NCBI GenBank assembly: GCA_963696325.1
Contig: CAVOJV010000023.1
Coordinates: forward strand, 1-64,000
From: CAVOJV01 sp963696325
Lineage (GTDB): Bacteria > Pseudomonadota > Gammaproteobacteria > Competibacterales > Competibacteraceae
Direction of reading: 5' to 3'
DNA: 64,000 nucleotides
Shown: positions 8,970 to 15,586 of the stretch, piece after piece
How the letters are laid out: every line of letters begins with the position of its first letter
How positions within the stretch are numbered: the stretch's first letter is position 1
The notes under the pieces: model-generated
The model's input: the letters and a program-made list of their open reading frames with translations, nothing else
What the model was told of the DNA's origin: nothing
The model's database searches: none
Translations under genes and position numbers: made by a program

Positions 8970-9359
8970 TTAGCCTACAAAAACGGACGATGGTTGCGGA
9001 GTTTGGACTGTCGGCGCCTGAAACAGTCCCACCACATTACCATCAGGGTCCAGGACCTGAGCATACCAGCCATGACCAGGGATCTCGGTGCGCGGGGTGT
9101 CCACACCACCGCCAAGCTGGCAGGCGTGCTCCAGATAGGTGTCCACATTATCCACCTGGATATGTATCAAGGTAGAACGGCAGGGTCGTACCTCGGCCAC
9201 TTCCAGCAGGCCCACGCAGGTTCCCTGCGGAGGAACGTATAGTCGGTAGTGACGGCTGTGGATCGCGAACCGCCAGCCGAACAGGTCTGTCAAAAAGGCT
9301 TCGCTGCGCGCCAGGTCGGTAACGCACCATTCGACGTGAGAGACGTGGGGAAGGCCCAT
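8970..9359 (-). CDS. VOC (glyoxalase/bleomycin-resistance) family protein
   Basis: A 129-residue single VOC domain (HVSHVEWCVTDLARSEAFL, then GVDTPRTEIPGHGWYAQVLD and PDGNVVGLFQ). Such proteins bind a divalent metal through His and Glu and act on varied small molecules, so the substrate cannot be named. The ATG at 9359 overlaps the TGA of the upstream FAH gene, so the two are coupled. A TTG one codon earlier is less likely. The pairing suggests work on the same small carbonyl or keto-acid compound, but this is inference. Confidence 0.8.
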   Translation of the reverse strand: MGLPHVSHVEWCVTDLARSEAFLTDLFGWRFAIHSRHYRLYVPPQGTCVGLLEVAEVRPCRSTLIHIQVDNVDTYLEHACQLGGGVDTPRTEIPGHGWYAQVLDPDGNVVGLFQAPTVQTPQPSSVFVG

Positions 9360-10021
9360 CAAGCGACTCGGGCTGTGAACCGGTAACGCTCGGTCAGGCT
9401 AAGGACCAGTTCATCGCCAGAGCGCAGTTCGCCGACCCCGGCCGGTGTTCCGGTAAGCACCACGTCGCCAGGCAATAGGGTGAAGTGCGTTGAGATGTAA
9501 GCGATAAGCTCGACAATGCCCACCATCATCTGGCGGGTATTACCGTGTTGGCGAGTAGCGCCGTTCACGGTCAGGGACAGCTCGATCGCCTGAGGGTCTG
9601 GGAGGGTTTCGGGTTTCAGGAACGGTGACAGAGGACAGGATCCATCGAAAGCCTTGGCCACTTCCCAGGGCTGGCCCTTCTGCTTGAGCGTGTTTTGCAG
9701 ATCCCGCAGGGTCAGATCCAGCGCAATGGCATAGCCGGCCACGGCGGCGCAGGCGGCTTGTGCATCGGCCTGGCGCAGTTCCCTGCCAATCAACACCGCC
9801 AGTTCCACTTCGTGATGGCAAGCGCCACGACCGGTTGGCAGGTGCAGGGGGGCCTGCAGGCTGAGCAGGGCGGTGCCGGGTTTCATGAACAGGATGGGCG
9901 TCTCCGGTACCGGATTGCTCAGTTCGTGGATATGCTCCAAGTAATTGCGGCCAACGCAGACAACTTTACCCACGGGCACCGGCACCACGCCGCCATCCAG
10001 ATAGACATGCTGGTAGCTCAT
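9359..10021 (-). CDS. Fumarylacetoacetate hydrolase family protein (YcgM-like)
   Basis: A 220-residue single-domain FAH-family enzyme. The core motifs are CVGRNYLEHI near the N-terminus, the metal-binding HHEVELAVLIG, the DLTLRDLQ segment and the closing VLTGTPAGVG loop. Relatives cleave acylpyruvates or decarboxylate oxaloacetate using Mg or Mn. Its exact substrate is not shown by the sequence. It lies downstream of sodB with a hairpin terminator between, and is coupled to the VOC gene. Confidence 0.88.
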   Translation of the reverse strand: MSYQHVYLDGGVVPVPVGKVVCVGRNYLEHIHELSNPVPETPILFMKPGTALLSLQAPLHLPTGRGACHHEVELAVLIGRELRQADAQAACAAVAGYAIALDLTLRDLQNTLKQKGQPWEVAKAFDGSCPLSPFLKPETLPDPQAIELSLTVNGATRQHGNTRQMMVGIVELIAYISTHFTLLPGDVVLTGTPAGVGELRSGDELVLSLTERYRFTARVA

Positions 10022-10048
10022 GGGATTTCTTCCATCCGCGGATTTCGG

Positions 10049-10071
10049 AAAAGCGGGCTCGGCGAGCCCGC
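10049..10071 (-). terminator. Intrinsic terminator after sodB
   Basis: On the minus strand an 8-bp perfect stem (GCGGGCTC/GAGCCCGC, 3-base loop) at 10053-10071 is followed by TTTTCC. It lies 29 bases past the sodB stop and just before the FAH start, so sodB can end here while FAH/VOC may depend on read-through or their own promoter. Confidence 0.7.
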
Positions 10072-10099
10072 CTTATCATTGAGGCTGGGTTAAAGCGTC

Positions 10100-10687
10100 T
10101 CAAGCAGCGTATTGCTTGGCCGCGAAGTCCCAGTTGACCAGGTTCCAGAACGCCTCCACATACTTGGGGCGGGCGTTGCGGTAGTCAATATAGTAGGCAT
10201 GCTCCCACACGTCACAGGTGAGTAACGCTTGCTTGCCATCGGTCAATGGAGTGCCGGCGTTGCTGGTGCTCATGAGCTCCAGAGAACCGTCCGGATTCTT
10301 GACCAGCCAGCCCCAGCCGGAACCAAAGGTCGTGACAGCGACTTTGGTGAATTCTTCCTTGAACGCCGCGAAGGAACCGAATTTCTTGGCGATGGCAGTG
10401 GCCAGTGCGCCGCTGGGCTCACCGCCGCCGTTTGGAGACAAGCAGTGCCAATAGAAAGTATGGTTCCAGACCTGGGCGGCATTGTTAAAGAGGCCGCCGG
10501 GGCGGGGTGTTTTCATGATGATCTCTTCCAGAGACAGATTTGCAAATTCGGTGCCCTGGATCAAGTTGTTCAGATTGGTAACATAGGTCTGATGGTGTTT
10601 GCCGTAGTGGTACTCCAAGGTCTCCTGGGAAATGTGCGGCTCCAGAGCGTTCTTGGCGTACGGCAGGGCGGGCAGTTCGTGGACCAT
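10100..10687 (-). CDS. sodB: Superoxide dismutase, iron type
   Basis: A 195-residue Fe/Mn superoxide dismutase that converts superoxide to peroxide and oxygen in the cytoplasm. The metal ligands lie in YHYGKHHQ, AAQVWNHTFYWHC and DVWEHAYYID. The AQVWNHTFYW stretch and a Gln before the NH motif favour the iron form. It has an AGGAGA ribosome binding site before the ATG at 10687, its own terminator and an inverted repeat upstream at 10741-10774. Normal length and complete active site. Confidence 0.95.
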   Translation of the reverse strand: MVHELPALPYAKNALEPHISQETLEYHYGKHHQTYVTNLNNLIQGTEFANLSLEEIIMKTPRPGGLFNNAAQVWNHTFYWHCLSPNGGGEPSGALATAIAKKFGSFAAFKEEFTKVAVTTFGSGWGWLVKNPDGSLELMSTSNAGTPLTDGKQALLTCDVWEHAYYIDYRNARPKYVEAFWNLVNWDFAAKQYAA

Positions 10688-10740
10688 ATAGGTATCTTCT
10701 CCTTAGCTAATGGAAGCTTCATGATAGGCAATCGCTTGTA

Positions 10741-10774
10741 ATCCCGGCCGATAGGGGACTTAAGTTGCCGGGAT
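10741..10774. promoter_or_regulatory. Inverted repeat upstream of sodB
   Basis: ATCCCGGC at 10741-10748 and its exact complement GCCGGGAT at 10767-10774 are separated by 18 bases. It lies 54-87 bases upstream of the sodB ATG and touches a TATTAT-like -10 candidate read on the minus strand. It may be an operator or a leader hairpin. No known regulator site (Fur, SoxS) is recognised in it. Confidence 0.35.
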
Positions 10775-10883
10775 AATAACCAAGTTGAAAAGTTGAATTA
10801 GTCTAGACTCACCACTATGACATTGCAACGATTGAAGGATACGGATATGCAGACAGGTTGTGTTATCCTTGCCACGCTAAAGC

Positions 10884-10906
10884 GCCCCGACGGTGAAGGT
10901 CGGGGC
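10884..10906 (+). other. Hairpin in the leader of the BON lipoprotein gene
   Basis: A perfect 8-bp stem GCCCCGAC/GTCGGGGC with a 7-base loop ends 24 bases before the start codon. There is no U-run after it, so it is not a classical terminator. It could be a leader structure or protein-binding site. Confidence 0.4.
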
Positions 10907-10929
10907 TGTGTATTCGACCGGAGATGGGT

Positions 10930-11283
10930 ATGAAAAAAATCACTTATGCCTTGTTGCTGGCAGTCTTGGGATTGGGGGTGGGTTGCGCGAAGATAACGGG
11001 TGGTGGTGACACCACGACGGAACCGGCCGCAGCCGCGGAATCGGCCACGACCGACCGAGCGCAGCAGCGCGGCCCCAGCGACTCGGCAATTACCAGCGCT
11101 GTAAAGGAGGCGTTTCAGAAAGATGAACTGCTGGGCCCCCTGACCATCAGTGTAAACACTGATAACGGTGTAGTGACCCTGGGTGGGCGGGTGCCCAATG
11201 GGCGGGTGATGAACCGCGCCATCTCCCTGGCACGCTCTGTTCCTGGGGTACGGCGGGTGAGTACCCAATTGGAAATACCCTGA
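10930..11283 (+). CDS. BON-domain lipoprotein
   Basis: A 117-residue secreted lipoprotein. The signal segment KKITYALLLAVLGLGVGC ends in a lipobox-like VGC, so the mature protein is likely lipid-anchored. After a low-complexity Thr/Ala/Glu-rich linker, a single BON domain follows (SAVKEAFQKDELLGPLTISV, GVVTLGGRVPN, ARSVPGVRRVSTQLEI). BON domains bind phospholipid surfaces, and relatives such as OsmY protect the envelope under stress. The start at 10930 is preferred because GGAG at 10920-10923 is correctly spaced from it, whereas the ATG at 10924 touches it. Confidence 0.8.
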   Translation: MKKITYALLLAVLGLGVGCAKITGGGDTTTEPAAAAESATTDRAQQRGPSDSAITSAVKEAFQKDELLGPLTISVNTDNGVVTLGGRVPNGRVMNRAISLARSVPGVRRVSTQLEIP

Positions 11284-11316
11284 TTGGTGATCAGTTTAAA
11301 TTGGTGATCAGTTTAA
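11284..11316. repeat. Two-copy tandem repeat, 17-base period
   Basis: The 16-base unit TTGGTGATCAGTTTAA occurs at 11284-11299 and again at 11301-11316, identical in both copies, right after the BON gene stop and 30 bases before the amidotransferase start. Each copy contains the palindrome TGATCA. It may be a simple duplication or a paired protein-binding site. Confidence 0.8.
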
Positions 11317-11345
11317 CCTGAGCAACCCAACCGAGAGCCGACCCC

Positions 11346-13134
11346 GTGTGCGGGATAGTGGGTGAATTGCGTTTCGATGGCGAGGCGCCGGATCTAGCGC
11401 TGTTGGCCCGCATGCTGCGCCAACTGGCGCGGCGCGGTCCCGATCATGAGGGCGTTTATACTGAGGGTCCACTGGCTCTGGGACATCGACGCCTGGCCGT
11501 CATCGACCTGAGCGCGCGTTCCAACCAGCCCATGGTCGACCGGGAACTGGGTCTGGTACTGGTGTTCAACGGCGCCATCTATAACTATCGGGAACTGCGC
11601 CAAGAACTACTTGGCTTGGGGTATCGGTTTTTCTCCCAAGGCGATACGGAAGTCATTCTCAAAGCCTATGCGCACTGGGGTGAGCACTGTGTGGAGCGCC
11701 TGCTTGGCATGTTCGCCTTCGGCCTGTGGGACAGCCACAAGCGAACCCTGTTGCTGGCTCGCGACCGCCTCGGTATTAAGCCGCTTTACTACAGCCATCG
11801 TGAAGGCAGTTGCCTGCGCTTTGCCTCCAATACCCAGGCGTTGTTGGAGAGCGATGTGGATACCAGCATCGACCCGGTGGCCCTGCATCACCAACTGACT
11901 CTGCATGGGGTGGTCCCGGCGCCGCGCACCATCCTGAAAGGTATCCGCAAGCTGCCCCCCGCCACTACCATGACCATTGACACGCAAGGGCGCGAGCAGT
12001 GGCGCACCTACTGGCAGTTGCGCGCGATCCGTCCCCCGCAGCCGCGTAGCGAGGCTGACTGGATTGAAGCCGTCCACGCCGCTCTGCGCCTGGCGGTGCG
12101 GCGACGGCTGGATGTCGCCGATGTACCGGTCGGGGTGTTGTTGTCCGGAGGGTTGGATTCCAGTCTGCTGGTGGCCCTGCTGGCCGAGTCTGGGGCAAAA
12201 GACGTGCTGACCTTTTCCGTGGGCTTCGAGGATCAGCCCGAGGAAAAGGGCAGTGAGTTTGAGTATTCGGATCAGATCGTGGCGCGCTACGGTACTCGTC
12301 ATCACAAATATTTGATCCCCAACAAGGATGTGTTGAAGCGCCTGCCAGAGGCTGTGACTTGCATGGCCGAGCCCATGGTTGGACAGGACGCGGTGGCCTT
12401 TTTTTCTGCTCTCGGAGCGGGTGTCGCGGGAAGTCAAGGTAGTGCAGAGCGGCCAGGGGGCCGATGAGGTATTCGGTGGCTATTTCTGGTATCCGCGCAT
12501 GGCCGCCGAGCACGGCAGCGACCTGGAGCGCTTCCGGCGTCATTACTTTGACCGCGACCACGACGAGTATCTGGAAACAGTCGCACTCTCTTGTCACGGT
12601 CCCGATTATACCGCCGCGTGGGTGGCCGAACGCCTCACCGAACCGGCGGCCGATGAATTTATGGACCAGGTGCTGCGTCTGGATGCCACCACCCTGATCG
12701 TGGATGACCCGGTCAAGCGAGTGGACAACATGACCATGGCCTGGGGTTTGGAAGCGCGGGTGCCGTTTTTGGATCACGAACTGGTGGAACTGGCCATGAG
12801 CATGCCGCCGGATCTGAAGATCGGTGGTGGCGGCAAGTATGTCTTGAAGAAAATTGCCCGTGGGCGGGTGCCGGATGCGGTGATCGACCGTCCCAAGGGC
12901 TATTTTCCGGTTCCGGCACTCAAGTACGTGCGCGGTGAATTCTTGCAGCTCATGGCGGATCTGCTGAGTTCCCGGGCCTGCCGGGCGCGGGGGTTGTTCC
13001 AGCGCGCCTATCTGGACAAGCTGCTAGCCGCTCCCGAGGTCTATCTTACCCGCTTGCAGGGAAGCAAACTCTGGCACTGCGCGTTGCTGGAACTCTGGCT
13101 GCAGCTTAATGTGGACGCGCTTAAAACCCCATAA
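11346..13134 (+). pseudogene. Asparagine synthase-type amidotransferase of the NAGGN (AsnO) family, frameshifted
   Basis: A class II glutamine amidotransferase (the Cys after the GTG initiator is the nucleophile) joined to an asparagine-synthase ATP domain (the pyrophosphate loop LLSGGLDSSLLVALL). The combined length of about 595 residues and sequence style match the family that makes N-acetylglutaminylglutamine amide, a compatible solute. The N-terminal frame runs to VGQDAVAFF, and the conserved sequence continues in the next frame (LLSERVSREVKVVQSGQGAD) to 13134. The break lies exactly at a run of seven Ts at 12409-12415; six would restore the frame. The usual partner genes (ngg acetyltransferase, M42 peptidase) are not adjacent. 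A general asparagine synthetase role cannot be excluded. Confidence 0.75.
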
Positions 13135-13217
13135 TGGAACCCGTTTTCTAATCAGTGTCTAAGCGGTACACTTGGTCACCGACCGTAACTAAGTATCAGC
13201 CGACGAGGTATCAACTT

Positions 13218-13559
13218 ATGGATGTATTGGAACGTATCAGGCAGCAAGTGGAATCCAACCCAATCATCATCTACATGAAGGGTACCCCTCAATTTCCCAT
13301 GTGCGGTTTCTCCGGGCGCGCCGTCCAGGCCCTGGCAGAGACGGGAATCCAGTTCGCTTTTGTGAACATTTTGGAAGATCCCGAGATATTCCAAAACCTG
13401 CCTCGTTATGCCGATTGGCCCACTTTCCCCCAGATATTCATCAACGGCGAGCTGGTTGGCGGCTGCGACATTACTCTGGAACTCTATCAGAGCGGTGAGT
13501 TGCAGCCGTTGATGGAAGATGCCGTAAGCAAGGCCAAGGGCTTAGCCTTTAGAGTCTAG
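13218..13559 (+). CDS. grxD: Monothiol glutaredoxin Grx4 (CGFS type)
   Basis: A 113-residue monothiol glutaredoxin with the active-site motif CGFS (in PMCGFSGRA) and the glutathione-binding WPTFPQIF and GGCDI segments. Grx4 proteins carry and transfer [2Fe-2S] clusters rather than act as general reductants. The ATG at 13218 is chosen over upstream in-frame codons because GAGG lies at 13205-13208 and the conserved start MDVLERI follows. It converges with hflD. Confidence 0.93.
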   Translation: MDVLERIRQQVESNPIIIYMKGTPQFPMCGFSGRAVQALAETGIQFAFVNILEDPEIFQNLPRYADWPTFPQIFINGELVGGCDITLELYQSGELQPLMEDAVSKAKGLAFRV

Positions 13560-13596
13560 GATGCGAAGTGGTGGGAGCGCCTGCCCTGTCCTTTGT

Positions 13597-14217
13597 TTAT
13601 TTATCCAGCGCGGCCAGCAGGCGCTGGGCTTCGAGTCGGAGGGCTTTGCGCCTGAACAGCAGGGTCAGGCGGCCGCCTCCGCTTTGTCGCCAGAGGATGG
13701 CCGCGCGCATCCCGGCCAGCAACAGGGCGCGGATACGGTTGACGTTGCCCGGGTTGGTGAGGTGGGTAGGCTCGCCCTTCACCATGATGCGGGGCGCCAG
13801 GGTGCTGATGGTGGACGAGTAAATCTCTGCCAAACTGGCGATGATATTGTCATGGGTGAGCGGGAAGTGGTTAAGCTTGTCTGCAGTGGCTTCGATGCCG
13901 GCGCGGATACTTTTCAGGAATTCCGGGTGCCTGGATAATTTCCGCTCCAGCACCAGCAGTTCTAACGCGTAACGGCTGATTTCCATATCGGTGGGGTTGC
14001 CAAGGTGTTCGCTCAGCAAGCGCAAGCCACAGCGCAGATTGCGGATGCCGTCATAAACGTCTTCATTGCTTGCCGCGTCGATCTTGATAAGGCTGGCCAT
14101 GCAGACCTGAAAATCCTGTGGGTTGACTTTTCCGCGATGGGCAATGTCGCTAACCAATTGGATTGCCTGCAATAAGCCAGCTAAGGCGATGGCCCGGTCA
14201 CGATCGGTTTGTGGCAT
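13597..14217 (-). CDS. hflD: High frequency lysogenization protein HflD homologue
   Basis: A 206-residue helical protein of the HflD (YcfC) family, membrane-associated in Escherichia coli, where it affects lambda CII stability. Diagnostic stretches are ALAGLLQAIQLVSDIAHRG and NVNRIRALLLAGMRAAILWR. It lies directly downstream of mnmA on the same strand, the conserved gammaproteobacterial order. Its cellular role outside phage biology is not established. Confidence 0.92.
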   Translation of the reverse strand: MPQTDRDRAIALAGLLQAIQLVSDIAHRGKVNPQDFQVCMASLIKIDAASNEDVYDGIRNLRCGLRLLSEHLGNPTDMEISRYALELLVLERKLSRHPEFLKSIRAGIEATADKLNHFPLTHDNIIASLAEIYSSTISTLAPRIMVKGEPTHLTNPGNVNRIRALLLAGMRAAILWRQSGGGRLTLLFRRKALRLEAQRLLAALDK

Positions 14218-14249
14218 GAACGTAGATACCGTATGGTGGTGCGATGCGC

Positions 14250-15338
14250 TCAGTCAACGTCTGCATCGATGACGCCGCCGCCAAGACATTCGTCATTCTG
14301 ATAGAAGACCACTGACTGACCGGGAGTGATAGCGCGCTGGGGTTCGCTGAAGGTTACTACGCAGCCATCTGTGCCCACCGTCTCGATGGTGCAGGACTGT
14401 TCTGGCTGCCGGTAGCGCGTTTTGGCGCCACAGCGCAGCGGTATCTCAGGCGGTTCGCCAGCGATCCAGTGGAGTTCGGATGCGCGCAGCCGGCGCTTAA
14501 ACAGCAGCGGATGATTGCTGCCCTGAGCAACTATCAAGATATTGTTTTGTAAATCCTTGTGGATGACGTACCAGGGTTTGCCGGAGTCCCCGCGCCGGCC
14601 GCCGATACCCAGACCCTGGCGCTGGCCCAGGGTGTAGAACATCAAGCCTTGATGTTTTCCAACTAGGTCGCCGGCTGGGGTACGTATCTCACCGGGTTGG
14701 GCAGGCAAATAACCGCTCAGGAACGCCGCAAATTTGCGTTCGCCAATAAAGCAGATACCGGTGCTATCCTTCTTGTCGTGGGTAACAAGCCCCGCGTCCG
14801 CCGCCCGTTTGCGCACCTGCGGCTTATGCAGTTCGCCCACCGGGAAGCAGGCTCTCGCCAGTTGCGCCTGGTCTAGGGTGTAAAGAAAGTAACTCTGATC
14901 CTTGCCAGGGTCCACGCCCTTGAGCAAATGCCGACAGCCGGCGTACTCCGCCAGCCGTGCATAATGGCCAGTCGCTATGCTGTCCGCTCCCAGGCGGTGG
15001 GCATAATTTAGGAACGCCTTGAATTTGATTTCCTTGTTGCACAGGATATCAGGATTCGGGGTGCGCCCTCGACGGTATTCCTCCAGAAAATGCTGGAACA
15101 CCCGCTCCCGGTATTGTGCGGTGAAGTTGATCCGGTGCAGGGGAATACACAATGTGTCACAGACCTCCTGGGCGTCCTTGAGATCGTCGTCTGCCGCGCA
15201 ATAGCCGGGCTCAAAGGAGTCTTCCCAGTTTTTCATGAACGCGCCGTGGACGTCGTAACCCTGTTCCAACAGCAATAAAGCGGAAACTGATGAATCCACG
15301 CCACCGGACATGCCGACGACGATTCGGGTCTTGCTCAT
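14250..15338 (-). CDS. mnmA: tRNA-specific 2-thiouridylase MnmA
   Basis: A 362-residue enzyme that puts sulfur at C2 of the wobble uridine in Lys, Glu and Gln tRNAs. The PP-loop GMSGGVDSSVSALLL binds ATP. The catalytic Cys pair is seen in NPDILCNKEIKF and DSTGICFIGER. The ATG at 15338 gives the conserved MSKTRIVVGMSGG; a TTG lies one codon earlier. It forms a two-gene unit with hflD. Length is typical. Confidence 0.95.
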   Translation of the reverse strand: MSKTRIVVGMSGGVDSSVSALLLLEQGYDVHGAFMKNWEDSFEPGYCAADDDLKDAQEVCDTLCIPLHRINFTAQYRERVFQHFLEEYRRGRTPNPDILCNKEIKFKAFLNYAHRLGADSIATGHYARLAEYAGCRHLLKGVDPGKDQSYFLYTLDQAQLARACFPVGELHKPQVRKRAADAGLVTHDKKDSTGICFIGERKFAAFLSGYLPAQPGEIRTPAGDLVGKHQGLMFYTLGQRQGLGIGGRRGDSGKPWYVIHKDLQNNILIVAQGSNHPLLFKRRLRASELHWIAGEPPEIPLRCGAKTRYRQPEQSCTIETVGTDGCVVTFSEPQRAITPGQSVVFYQNDECLGGGVIDADVD

Positions 15339-15586
15339 CAAGAGGTTTTTCCTGCTTCGGAATAAGGGGGGGGTTGGAGTGTGCTATCGAATGCAAAGAA
15401 ATGGATATTTCCAGCGCCATCGACTAAACATTATCCTAGAAGTCTTCAAGCTGCGCAAATCCGTCTCTGGTTGCAACGCGAGGCGTTTTGCTAGGGTTGC
15501 AGGACCTTGGCGGAAGCAGGCCAAGACCACAGATTCGCTGCCATGAAATCCTATTCAATGCCGATCTAGGGAATTAATGCGACTGT
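15339..15586. other. Intergenic region mnmA / GGDEF-EAL gene
   Basis: This 248-base divergent gap must hold both promoters. Apart from a run of nine Gs near 15366 nothing conserved is recognised in it, and no good hairpin or operator is seen. Confidence 0.4.
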
